DNA from: Paralichthys olivaceus
Lineage: Eukaryota > Chordata > Actinopteri > Pleuronectiformes > Paralichthyidae
Assembly (NCBI RefSeq): GCF_024713975.1
Contig: NC_091094.1
Span: 12,323,001 to 12,387,000, forward strand
Direction of reading: 5' to 3'
DNA: 64,000 bases
Within the stretch, counting starts at the first letter, position 1. Each line of letters starts with the position of its first letter. Position numbers and translations under genes: made by a program. Shown in pieces: positions 12,581 to 31,165 of the stretch. The notes under the pieces were generated by a model, which was given only the letters and a program-made list of their open reading frames with translations, searched no databases and was not told the DNA's origin.

Positions 12581-15500
12581 TCACGATGGCTTGTCACCTT
12601 CTTTCTTCAGACGGCTTTGGGAAAAAAGAAACAGTGATTAGACGTGTTGTGTAGTTGGTTGTCACATAGTTTACAAGAGTATAATCAAGCTATGTCGACG
12701 GTGATGTTGTTTACAATGGCTCCGACCACAGAATAACCAAAAAACACAGTATAAAGATGACTGTTTTCTTTTATTATATATTTCTTTCAAGAAACTTTAC
12801 TGACAAAGAAAGCACAATCAGTTTTTTCTAAAACTGTTGGGAAAGGTTGTCTTATAATCTACTTTATTGTATATTTAATACCAACTCCGGTTCTAAACAA
12901 TATAATCAAACAAAAAAACTTTTTTGACACTTAAATACCTCACCTGTAGTAATCCTCCTGACTTGGTAGAGGGCCTCCATGTAGGTGATGCCCATGCAGC
13001 CACTGCTGCTCCATAGCCATCCTCTGCAGCTCTGCAGACTGAGCATGCATGGCTTGGAGCTGGTGAGCGGCAGACATCTGAGGAATCGGGCCCTGCAGCT
13101 CTCGTGGATATGCAGCTCCTGTGGAAGAAAATAAGCAAATTAGAAAAAGCTGGACTCTGTTGAGTCTCAAATTGCAGGCTGTGAGTACAAGATTACAAAC
13201 CAAACAACGGATGGCGCAACATTTCGTGATCATGAGGAAGGTCGTTGAGTAGAGGGTTGGGGATGGGGCCACCAGGGAAGGGGAATCGGGCCAAACGTGG
13301 TCCTGTTGATAGAGGGTCCAGAGGATGAGGACTTGAACCTGTGTGAAGAAATAGTACATATAGTAAATACAGGTCAGCTTCCCACCACCATATGAATTAC
13401 TGCTTATTAATTATTATGTGAAGATCAATAAAATCCTTCATCCACCTTCACCTTGACCGAGGGGGTCCTGTTGGTGCAGGTGCAGGTGAGAGTGAATGTG
13501 AGAGTGCTGATGATGATGCGGCGTCACATTGAGCATCTGCAGCCTGACAGCAGGGTCAGTTGCCACAGACGCCATCCTCTCCGCATGAAGCCGCTCCGCA
13601 GTGAGTCGCTCGGCGTAAGTCAGCTCTGGGCGCATCTGAGGTCCTGCTAGTGCCATCCTCTCCCGCTCCAGATGGTTCAGGCCGGGATGGAAGGTTGCGA
13701 AGGGGTGGGGAGGCCCTGGTATGTGGGGAAGACCCAGGGCTCCATGTCTGGCAAAGTGCTCCATGGGGTTGGCAGAGGGATGCAAGGTTTCCATGTCTGG
13801 GGGCTTAACCTCAAAGCCGGGCTTCATCCTCTCGCGGAGCTCTCTCTCTCGGAGGTTCCTCAGCTCACGCTCTCTCAGGCTGGGTTCAGCGCTGTACAGA
13901 CCGGGCATGTGGTAGGCCAGCAGGGGGTCACCTGGGCTCAGGGACACATAGAAAGGGTGGTTGCGGTTGGAGGGGGACATGACGTGTGGTCGGGCATATT
14001 CACTCAGGGTGCGCAGAGCAGGTGTGTCAGGGCCAATATATGGCGGCACAGCAGCGACAGTGGTGGATGGCTGCTCAAAGGAGGGGCGTCCGTGGCCCTG
14101 AACCGTCATCTGGGCCTCACTCATTCGACTGTCATGGGAGGAGCTGCTGGCTCTCTGTAGGCAAAGACAGCGTGTGAGATGACTCCATGTGCTTTGTATG
14201 ACAAAGAAGATACTTGAATAGAGACATTAAAATGAATGTTGCACTCACAGCGTTTCTGTCAGCCTCTCTTTCTCGCTCTCTCTCTCGCTCCTTCTCTCTT
14301 TCACGCTCTTGCCGAGCACCGAGTTCAGCTTCTCTCCTCGACTTCTCCACGGCCTCCTCCCTTTTCTTGGCCAATTTGGAAGACGAAAGTGGAGTGAAGA
14401 ACAAGTCGGTTCGTGCACAGGAGTTGTAACCACGATCCAAGTGTTTAATGAACCTGAAAGAAATAAGTAGATATTAGCATGACTCACAAACTTCACACAC
14501 AATAACAACATGAAGGTGGAGGAGCCTTCACAGTAGATGATGATGTTTGTTAGAAAATGTTATTTCATATTTACTTGTCCCTTTATTTGAACTTTTTGAC
14601 AAATATGCTAATCAGAAAGGTTTTTAACAAGTCCACAGTTTGACCAAGTTGTCTAAACCGATAATTGAGAAATGAAAGACAATATTCAAACTTTTACCCA
14701 AAGCTGCAGCTGAAAATAGTCACAGAGCAATTAGAGCTCAAATTGCACCTCAGTTATGGACACAAATCGCCAATCAGCTGATTGGTTGTTAAATTGTTGT
14801 TAATTTCTACTAATAAGTAGTTTCGATAACTCGGTTGAGTGATTTGTTTGGTTGTCAGGCCACTTGTGGTAAGTATTTCTTTCTTTTTTCTAAAAAATCA
14901 AACAGGGCTATGAGGCATTGCATGTTCTCATAGCATAGTTTTGTCTTCAGTCGTACCGTGCAGACTGGCTGGCGTGGCTTGCCATGTTAATGACGGTGGG
15001 CTCTGGCGAGGGGCTCCGAGGTGGAGATGGTGGACTCTCTGCCTCCTCCATCTCATCCAGTGGCTCTTCTTTAATGTGAACATGTGATGCCACAGCTGTG
15101 CTGCTCGGCGAGGGTCTCAGAGGAAGAGGCATGAAGGATGGCTGGAGGCTTGGGGCGGGCCCAATGGCTGAAGGTGTTACAGCGGTGAGAGGGTGCGAGG
15201 CCGCAGCAGGTGGGTGAGAGGGAGTCGTGTTTTTTCCAGGGTGGGGCTGCACCTGAGAGATTACTGGAAGTTGGGCGGGAATTAACTGTATTGGCAAAGG
15301 CTGCGGCATGAGCTGAAGAGGGGGAGGTGGAGCACCTGGAGGATGCTGGTTGGGTAGAGAATTAAGGGGCTTTAGAGCAGGCGGAGGGGGAAGATTAGAG
15401 GGCATCTGGGGGAAAGGTGTAGCAGACTGGTGTGGTTGCTGTTTGTGTGATGGTGGAATCGGGGTGGTGGGAGGAGGCTTGATCTGTGGCCCGGACATAG

Positions 15501-18500
15501 GAGGCTGAGGGAGCTGCGACTCCCGAAAGAAGGGTGGGGGTCTCTGGAGGGGCTGAGGCGATGGTCCATGTGACTGCAGAGGCAGCACAGAGTTGAGAGC
15601 AGGTGGGACCTGAAATGCTGGATAAAGAGGAGAGTCCTGACCCAAAGCTGACGAGAGAGGAAGCGGACCAGGAAGGGGGTGAGGGACGGGCAGTGGTCGG
15701 CTGTTTGGACCCCCTGAGGCAGGTGCAGCTGGCTGAGGAGCATCTGGAGATGGAGGAGGGGGGCTCTGAGCGGGATCACAAGAGGAGGTGGTTTGTGGTG
15801 GCTGAGCAGTAATGATGGGACCCTGAGAGGGGTGGGCCTGTGGGACTGGTGTATCAGCTAACACAGCAGCAGGGGCGACAGGCTCTGATGGGACACCGTT
15901 CGGCTGGGCAGACGAGTCCGAGTCGCTCTCGTTGCCCTGCTGGGGGCTGGGGATGCTGGGAGAGGAGCTGCGGTTGTCCTGATCAATGTCTTTGGTGTCA
16001 CTACTGCCATCCTCCTGAGCGCTGCGGCTTTCTGAGGAGCTTTCCTCCTCTACCTCGGCCTCTCCCTCTGACCGGGAGCCCTGTGGATCCTGGAAGAACA
16101 AACCAACAAAGATCATGTTGCGCCCAATTCAGGCCTACAATATGTTATTTTTTTATAGAAACAGGAATTATAGACTGATGGATTTTATTAAACAAGTTCA
16201 CAAAATAGGAAGTTTAAGGCCCTTGCTGCACAATATAAGAGCTTTGAAGATGTTTTTATCCGAACAATATCTGACACAATAAGTTGTAATAAGTTCCTAA
16301 TAGGTTTTCCCTCCTCTCACCTGCGCCTTCTGCCTTTTGGGTGTAACTTTTTCAGGCTCCTGAGCAGGACTCTCTCGTACACGTTTTGTTGTCTTTGGTG
16401 ACGTCACCTCCTCTTTTATTTTCTGTGGATACAGCATGATATTTATACAGCAGAATTAATTATTAACAGAAGATGACTGACACAAACACTTGCGTTTGTT
16501 CGTTTTTTTCTAAATCTAAATGTTAATGCCTCTTCTAAATATCTACAACATCACAGTGATACACTTGCAACTGTAATCTCCAAACAGTGCAAAATTACAA
16601 TTAAAATTATTTTGTTTACACTTTATCAAATTCAGTTTTATAACTGTGAATGCACAAATGACTCCTGTCTACAAAGTTGTTTACATATCAACCAACTGTA
16701 AAACCTGCACTTTGTCAGGTGGTTATGAGACTGTTGGGATCATTTAATCTGCAACTGTCTGCACATACTGCAGCATAATCACAAAGCAGCCACTGTGAAT
16801 TCCTAATATCTCCATTACCATTCAACCAAATGGACACGACAATAATTCAATAAAAGTTCTGAAAAGATAATGAAACACAGGGTGAAGGATTGTTGTTTAC
16901 CTTGTTTGTCCTCCTAGTGGATTCATTCTTGTTGTCTGTGGATGATGATCTCAGAGCGATGGAAGTCACTCCGCTGGGGGACGGCTGGTTACTGGATTGC
17001 TGATCCTCACTGGTGGGGGAGCCTGTGAGCCTCCTGTGGCCACTTCTTAAAGACGACAGTTGCTATAAAAAGATCATTCATATTGTGAAATATAATTAAA
17101 TCTACTGTTGGCAAGAAAATATACTTCCTGTTATTCAAAACCTATTTATTTTCTGTGCTACAACATTTTAAAATCTGATTCTTTTGTATATTATAATGAT
17201 GTGATGATGATAAGGATTTTTTTTTGACAACAAAATGGCATACAAACAAAAATGTACTTGTACATCAATTACTCGCAATAAAAGTAGAATGACAGATCTG
17301 TCAGCCTCAGGCTTACAGGTGCTCTGCTTCGCCGAGTCCTCATGCCATGCTTGCTGTGCTCCTCTTCCTCTTTGACAGGTTTAAACATGAATGAACCGCC
17401 TGCAGATTTTGGAGCTGGCGGAAGACATCCGTGCTTGTTTTCATATGAACGACAAGTCGTGCACAGCAGAGGGTTATTATCTTTTCCACCTTGGTGCCAA
17501 TCTTTAGAACCTGTTAGAGAAAAGTGGCTTGAGGTACAAGTTTCACAAACTGTCTCACGTAACATCACTGCCAAACACAAATATAAAATATACTGCACGC
17601 ACCCCAATCTTATGAATCACAAATACAGACATGTACTCACTTGTTGTGCCACAGTGGCTGCAGGTCTTAATGTCCTGTTCACTGTCTTCACTATCAAGAT
17701 CGTCCTCGCTGGCAGAACTCACATCCACTGCAAAAGAAGAGATCAACTTGGATTCTGATACATCTCCTGATCACACAAATATGAACTCAATAAGCGGCAA
17801 AATATTTCTGACAAACTTTAAGAAAATGCTCACCTGAATAATTTCGAGATTGGGTGTTAACCGAAGCTGCTGCAGAGCGAGTCTTTGCCTTGCGAGAGGA
17901 CGGCTGCCGACGTTGCTGTCGATATGCTCTTGTTCCTGCAGCCTCAGGAGTCTTCTTCCAGTGGTAATAGAAAGTGATCAGCTCTCCCTGATAAATAAAA
18001 CCACAGACTTTTAGAATAATATGTTTTATGCTTCTGATCAAGAGTACGGTGGCCATGAATCACTGCATGCAATAAAAACTGGTCTGTTTGCACAAGCAAA
18101 GTGATAATTACAGTCTTTTTGCTGGGTAGGTAGTCTTTCCTGATGCGGAAGAAATTCTTTCCATACTGTCTCAGGCCTTTAATGAAATGTTTCTGCAGAA
18201 AAAAAAGGAGGGAGAGGTGTGGGTATGAATAAATGACAGAACACTGTAAATCAAAAGACTCTAGTACAGATAACATTATTGAAAGGTACGTTTAAAATAC
18301 ACAACACAGATTCCCACCTATTTTATCTTCCTGCACAAACTTTGTTCAAGACAAACAAACTATCAGCATTGATCTTCAGTGCTGTGTTACAAGCAAAAGA
18401 CGTCTCACCACATCACCCTCCGACCAGCACTTCTCTATAAGCTTTGGCAGAGGCTTCTTCACCAGACGCTGCAGAGCTTTCGCAGCATCGTAGTGACTGG

Positions 18501-21044
18501 CATGCAGCTAGAAGTGAGAGAGACAAATGGTCGTTTTTTTAATTTGCAAGATAATATTGTTGTAGGAACAGACAGGAAAATTACAAATGTAAATCAATCC
18601 AATACAATTCTCACCATGTTGAGAGCGTTGAGTGTGGTATCATCACGGGAGGCTGCTAAACATCCGTCCTCTGTGGATCCACCATCACACATCCCTGCAA
18701 ACGCTGCCATGCTCCTTGAAAAATAAACAAAACAAACTTCTGAATTTTATATTTTCCAGAGGCTGAAGAAGAAATTGTGAAATGATTTGTCACTAATGTG
18801 GCGTTTAAGATATCAGGTCAACATGGAACCACAAAACTTGTTATAGTGGAGCCACTGGTGCATTTTTATTAACACAAATGATGACATTAGAAACAAGACT
18901 GTTAAAAGGGCCTGAATAAAATCTATATGAAAAAAGACACAACAAATGAGTTTAAATCGACTGATTTAAAAGTACTGTGGCTGAGACAGGAGCTAAACCA
19001 CACAGGCATTCACATGGTCAGACCAAAGCTGGGATTGTTTTGCATGTATTTCCCCATTTGGAACATTATTTCTGACAACCGTGTCAAACGGCAACTCTAT
19101 AATCCTGTTACATAACAACATAATAAAGGGCAATCATTTAGCTGAAAGCTTTAAATAGCAGCTGCATCTTCTTGTTCAAAATGATAAAGTCTACTGTAAC
19201 AGTTTATTCTAAATTCATGTAAATTTGATATTATGAAAAAAACTTTTTGGTCCACTGCTGCAGTTCTACTTCACAGTTTGTCCAAGTGCCAGAAACTTCA
19301 AAGCATAGACACTGACCTTGCAGCTCTGAGGTACATGAGGAGGTCACAGTCATTGACCCCTGGCGTCCACATGAGCTCCTCACCGTCAGTCTGAGCCTGT
19401 AGACCAGGAGCAGGCTGTGGCTGCAGCTCTGGAAGCTTGGCCTGAGAGAGGAGGACACAGGAGCTCGTAAACATTTACTCCCCCTCAGTGGAACTGTGTT
19501 CCCCATTTACTGCAAGTTTAACAAGGTACAATTATGGTACAAAAATCCAAGTACTTATCTCCAAAATTACAGTTTGCATTTTCCACAACCATCTGACATT
19601 TTATGCACAAAACAAATAATTGATTATTTAAGGAAACGATCTAAAGATTAACTGATAAGGGATATAACTGATATTTGCAGCACTACACTGAACAGGCGAT
19701 TCAAAAGCAGGTTAACATCTGTAAATGAAAGCTAACTACAAGTTTAGAAGTATGAATAGGACTGGGCAACATGGGCAAAATTATATAAAGATCAAAACGT
19801 TCAAATCAGTCGATACTGATAATTGTCATAATAAATGTCACATTTCTGTTTTTTTCTTTTTTGAGTGGAGCTTGTGGGTTTAAACTCCTGTTAAGGAGCA
19901 GAGGATGACAAAACTTTTTATAAATCTAAGATAAAAGTTCTGCAAATTTGCCTCATTTTGTGACATTGCAATAGTAATTAAAATTGTCTTATCGCCCAAC
20001 TCTAGGTATGAATCAATAACAAATATATTGTATATAGAAATCTGTTTCCAAATATGACCTGAATATTTCAGCTCTCCCAGAGTTTCAGAAATCAGAGACA
20101 CTTTATTGATCCCCGGGCTGGTGACTGAGTTTACCTGATGACTTGGCCCCACTCTTATCTCGCCCTGTGTGCTGTTCAGGCTCCTGAAATACAAATACAT
20201 AGGGATCATTAAATGTCAGTGTGCTTTGGCATCAGGCGTCTGCACAGTGTTTACAGTCCAGGCAAAGCAAAGTGAGTTGTGTTCACACAGCTCAGGTCTG
20301 ACCGCTGCACACTACCTGTCAGTAACAGTGTAATCATGGTGTGCAGTCTGTAAATAATCCATACGTGTTGTGGGAGCAGCCGCCGCACAACAACATCCCG
20401 CCCCCTCCGCGGCTCTCAGCCAATCCCAGCTCGGACCTGCGACGTTTCCTTATATTACATGAATGAAATCCGACGCTCGCCACGACCACGGACTGTCAAT
20501 CAATCATACATGAGCTGCAAATTTTCATGGTCTCCATTACGCGAGCGGTGCGAGCTCCCCCGGGCAGCTGTGACATGCTGACAGCGGCTGTGTGACACAA
20601 CCACCAGAGCTAAATACACGCAATCGATAACATGCAGCGACGCTAGCAATGCACGACATGTCGCTGACACACGGAAACAAACACAAGCGACTACATTCTA
20701 TTAAACGATGCAGGCGGCGAATCAGCTGCACGGGCGCTGGTTAAAGCTGCACATTGACACAGAAATACGCGATCGCTTCGGCGGATCCGCCGCGAAACCA
20801 TGTTTCTGCGAGGAGCTGCTAGCTGCTAACGCCACGGCAACATTACGCCGTTATTTGGCTAGCTCGTTAGCCAGACTCGAACTTCGTGACCGCTGACACT
20901 GTTTCTCACACACACATTCCTCCGAGCGACGCTGCTAAAACACCAACACGCGCATTCCACGTAAAAAAAAAAGCAGCCGACATGTGTGAAGAAGCAGACG
21001 GCGAGTGGGTGAGTTTACCTCCGCGGGCTGAACAGGTCGTCCAT
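12581..21044 (-). CDS. rere: RERE/atrophin-2 type transcriptional co-repressor, short form (about 1190 aa)
   Basis: Nuclear-receptor and developmental co-repressor of the atrophin family. Seventeen exons join in phase: 21019-21044, 20135-20183, 19317-19441, 18615-18714, 18409-18507, 18112-18192, 17834-17987, 17641-17727, 17317-17510, 16901-17062, 16321-16422, 14957-16089, 14249-14453, 13446-14154, 13201-13338, 12944-13118 and 12581-12614 (3573 nt). The protein starts MDDLFSPRR, then the C-terminal part of ELM2 ([15 protein letters not shown]...[12 protein letters not shown]), SANT (about residues 124-180, WSEGD...[17 protein letters not shown]) and a GATA-type finger (C234-X2-C237...C257-X2-C260). 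A Pro-rich region, the [20 protein letters not shown] junction, an Arg-Glu dipeptide tract, the atrophin C-terminal block ([37 protein letters not shown]) and the ending LKKEGDKPS follow. Full-length RERE carries a BAH domain before ELM2; no such exons fit between this first exon and eno1. ATN1 is excluded because it lacks SANT and GATA. Confidence 0.93.
20060..20134. repeat. Short dispersed-repeat fragment abutting a rere exon
   Basis: The string GAGACACTTTATTGATCCCC at about 20094-20113 is the familiar tail of a teleost retroposon family (ACTTTATTGATCCC...). It sits within about 25 bases of the donor of the LNSTQG exon. It is only a fragment and I cannot place its boundaries. Confidence 0.45.
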
Positions 21045-21400
21045 GTCGATGTCGGACTGAGGTTTGTTGACACTACGCGGCGCAGTGGGCGACACACACA
21101 CAAACTGTGCGAATCCCCTATTACATGGCTATTCAAAATGGAGGCGGTGTAGTGGAGGGAGTCAGTGTAGTTTTTTTTTTTTTTTTTCCTCCTCTTCCAG
21201 CGCGATGACCTCAGCAGCCACAGCTAAAGCCGTCAAAGTTGTCTGGGTGGAACTGAGCATGTGCCGCGGACCGGAGGCACCGGGAGCTGCCGCCGCTGAT
21301 GCCGCCGCTGAGCGCCGGGCTCTCGGCTCAGAGGTGGAGGCTGCGATCACCGCTGCTGCGATCACCGCTGCTGCTCAGCCTCCATGAAGGCGACACCACA
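20340..21400 (-). promoter_or_regulatory. rere: CpG-rich promoter region around rere exon 1
   Basis: The sequence changes abruptly from AT-rich flanks to many CpG dinucleotides over about 20380-21380, spanning the MDDLFSPRR exon and the start of intron 1. It includes a CCAAT-type stretch (CAGCCAATCCCAG near 20418) and an Ala-codon-like GCC repeat stretch near 21290-21370. Short ORFs there (for example 21064-21387, rich in Ala) are composition artefacts. Its size is judged by eye; no CpG statistic was calculated. Confidence 0.5.
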
Positions 21401-22698
21401 GTGTTTGTGGCTCTGAGCTTCATCAACAGCGTCATTATGTAAGACATGACACCGCCCCACCACCGACACCCGCCCCACTGTGTCTGTGACCAGGACTTGA
21501 TCATCACATTTGATCTGCAGCGTGAATGCAGCCAGATAATGTGATTTATCAGACACGAAGAGGAGCTCAACGTGACAGTACTCAATAATAAACAATACTA
21601 ATAATACATATTAATAATAATAGTAATTGAATATCAATAATACATGCAACTGAAGCCTTATGATAATAATGGATGCTGTGATTTAGCAGACACCACAAGG
21701 AGCTTAAAATAATAATAATCATAATAACACATAATTATGTTCACATTATCTCAAAAGCAAAAAAGTGTATTAACAGATCTTAACAACATGGTGGGGGAAC
21801 TGAACCTCATAACAATAATGATGATCTGTGATTTAGCAGACACAAGGAGCTTAACATAATAATAATAAATAATGTTGACAAAATCTCAATAAATATGTTG
21901 GTGCAACTACATGCTTGCTAATAATTATGATAGTAATGATAATTCAGAATATCAGATGATGTAGCAGGTACAAGTTTAACAATAATATAATAATTAGCTA
22001 CAGATTAAAAAATATATATTATCTCCACATGTTGAACAAAAAGTGTAACTTATTCTATTATCATTATATCAGCTGATGGATAAAAATGTTTTAATTATTC
22101 ATGTTTTCTGTATTATTTTATTGTTGTATTAGTAGTTCATAATACTATTGTTATTGTTTTTGGCAATTAAAATATATTGATTCATTTACATTCAAATTTA
22201 TCTTGCAATTGCAGTCACAAAAAGATACCAAACAAACAATCTATCGTTAAGCTATGAGTGTGATAGTGTTGCATCGTGACACTAAATTAAGATCAATTCG
22301 TCTGCCTGATAATTAAGTTGAAACGCTGTTTTGTTTCACACAATTATCTATTTAAATAACATCAATATAAAAGGCATTTACTACCACCACAGTAAAACAA
22401 CAAATATAAAAACACCACAACAGATTATTTGCGGAAGAAAACATTTTTATTAACCGTTTCTCCAAGTGCAGCTTTGTCAGGACAATTATTAAGTGCTGTA
22501 ATTAAATTTTATTTATTCCACATTAAAAAAGAAATCAAAATACAGTCAAAGAGTGTGAAGTGTCACAACTACAACTACAGTTTGTTCTGTCTATAAACCA
22601 CAGTCAGCACATTAGTTTACATTAGTTACTATTGATCACTATTCACTGTGTTTTGCTTGTGTGTATCCATTTGTATGTGAAGTAAATGCTTCATCCAT
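21400..22698. other. Intergenic space between rere and eno1, including eno1 3' UTR
   Basis: Besides the diverged tandem repeat, the space is AT-rich with no gene. A minus-strand AATAAA (TTTATT at 22446-22451), about 250 bases beyond the eno1 stop, is a plausible polyadenylation signal. No exon encoding a BAH domain is visible here. Confidence 0.5.
21541..22000. repeat. Diverged tandem repeat, unit about 130-150 bp
   Basis: A core GTGATTTAGCAGACAC followed by AAGGAGCTTAA and an AATAATAATAAT run recurs at about 21541, 21678 and 21828, with a weaker fourth copy near 21950. The copies differ by substitutions and small indels. They lie between the rere promoter and the eno1 3' end. I do not recognise the family. 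Confidence 0.6.
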
Positions 22699-28934
<6,236 letters not shown>

Positions 28935-30518
28935 CGTGCAGGACCTTGAGATGAGACAGACAAGTTGAAATAATTCAGAGATTCATCTGTCAACTAGGGT
29001 TTCAGAAAAAAGAATAATGCAAGAACAAACTCAAATGTACAAGAAAATGTTGCTATTACTGAAAAACGTCTGTTTTACCTATTATCTGCTCTTTTGTCCT
29101 TGGACCTTACTCACAAAGATATCCTGACCAAGCTGAGAGCTTAGAGTACTAACAGGCATGCTACTACCCTAATTGGATTAGACTCTTCATCTGATTAATC
29201 ACATGACAGTGTAAATACAGAAATGGACGTATCTGTCAAAGCAAGGTTAAGCTTACACTTACTACTAGTTTGTGCCTTTCCAGTACAATTTATCTTTTAG
29301 CACAGAGTCACTACAGAATTTAATCCAACAGAAACTGAATCCCTGCCATTAGCCACAGGACATGCTTCTCCATGAACTCCTTCCCTTTTGTTTGTCAGAC
29401 ACACAACTAACTAAGTAACCAACACAATGAGCACATGGTCTAAAGCACATACAGTGTATGGTCTAACGCAGAGTTATGTGAGACAAACAAACAAACATTT
29501 ACTATTCTAAATATTTGTGATTTCATACTTCTTACACACTATCCAAGATTCCAAAACTAATAAATGCCTTAATCCAGACCTTGGAATTTGTTGAAGTGTA
29601 TCAAACAGCAAAATGTGGCTTTTTTGGCTCAATTGTGGGATCAAATAGCATAATGATGACGCTATAGGCATCCAGGAATTACGCAAAACTCATCAAGTAA
29701 ACTAAGGGAGATGACTGAGTTGCCTTTTTTCGAGTTTTGTCTGAGGGTTGGCCCACAGACTCACACTATATGAAAACCCCTGGTCTAAAACATGGCGCAT
29801 GAAAAATGTCTCCAGCAGTTCTGCTGAGTCAGAGTAATGGTGCATAGTTCAAGAGGCATGGGTGTATTGAGGGAATAAAATGCAAAAACAAATCTGGGTG
29901 CCATCTCTCATCCCCTTTAAAAGCCAGGTGTCTTTGTAGATTTGTTTCTGTCAAAAGCATTAGGTGCAAAGAAGGACCCAGTCACTCTTCTGTAGTCTGA
30001 GAAGAAGGACATGAATTCCTGTTCCAACAAAGTCCAACATGTTCAAGTAAAACACACTCAACCAAAAATGTTTATTCATTAACTGGGAGCCATGCGAGTC
30101 TCAACTGGAACAAATAGTCCAACTTCAGGCTGTGTTCAGACTTTTGAATCTTTTGATAGAAACCCACGTAAAGGAAATGATGAAATAGCGTAAACTCTCA
30201 CGCTTACTATTCTTATTAAAACATGTTTGCACAGTGAATCTCGAACCAAATAATACACGCGATTTATTAAAGATTAAAGCAGAGTGTGGACTTTCCCAGC
30301 TTTAATCCAGACTCCAAACACACCGTGTTTAGCGTTAGCATGAACCGGGGTCGTGGCTCAGCTAGCTAAACCGAACTGAACTCCACTGAACCCAGAAGAA
30401 GTTTAAACTTTACCAGAACTTCACAAGAGCGTGTCGACTACTGAAAAACACGAGGAAACAAAATTATTCACATGTTTTCATCGGAACAATGGAGACAGGA
30501 TAAAACAACTAACTCTAC

Positions 30519-30610
30519 CTTGATGTTAACCGCAGACAAGTTGAAGGTTTAAATGTCAGTGGCTGACAGGCTGGAGAGAGTTTCTTCTTCTGTTCACAGT
30601 TATTAGTTAG
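30519..30610 (-). promoter_or_regulatory. eno1: Probable 5' UTR exon and promoter of eno1
   Basis: On the minus strand a donor CATCAAG|gtagag ends an untranslated exon at 30519. Its partner acceptor is just before the ATG exon (CATCTCAAG, exon from 28944). The transcription start would lie around 30600 by inference. Intron 1 (28945-30518) holds no gene I can see. Confidence 0.5.
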
Positions 30611-30753
30611 AAACTCGAGGCTTGGTTTCTGTTGCTGCCCTCTACAGTTTTTAACGTGAACTACATCATATGAGCACGATCCCTACACAGGTGAAGCCTG
30701 TGGCGAATGTAAAACTGCTTTAACCTGCTGTTTTTTAAAATTAATTTCATTTA

Positions 30754-30800
30754 TACATTTCAAGTCAGTTTTATTTGTATAGCGCCAAATCACAATTTAT
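30754..30800. repeat. Short retroposon-like fragment
   Basis: The motif TCAGTTTTATTTGTATAGCG followed by CCAAATCACAA is the recurrent end of a teleost dispersed repeat. It immediately precedes a CATC/CTAT microsatellite, in the eno1-ppil1 intergenic space. Confidence 0.5.
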
Positions 30801-30805
30801 ATATT

Positions 30806-30945
<140 letters not shown>

Positions 30946-31165
30946 CCCACCATAAAGTGATGCCCACACGCGGTCTTGTCCAGCAGGGGGCAGCCAGACG
31001 CCCGTTACTTTCTAGAAGCTTCAGAGGAAATGAGCGGCAACCGTAGAAGAAGAAGCTGTCCCTGCGTGTCGCTGGATGAATGTGCGACACTGACACATCG
31101 TTTTTATCTCGTTTCAACAACAGGTTCGTTCAGAGACGAAGTGAAAGTCCCAGTTGGAAGCGAAC

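Noticed and set aside
13453-14177. Plus-strand ORFs over the rere coding exon
   Set aside because: Shadows of the minus-strand atrophin exon, which has clear conserved protein blocks and splice sites.
21064-21387. Ala-rich ORF opposite rere exon 1
   Set aside because: GC-rich composition at the promoter; no homologue recognised and the opposite strand holds the conserved rere exon.
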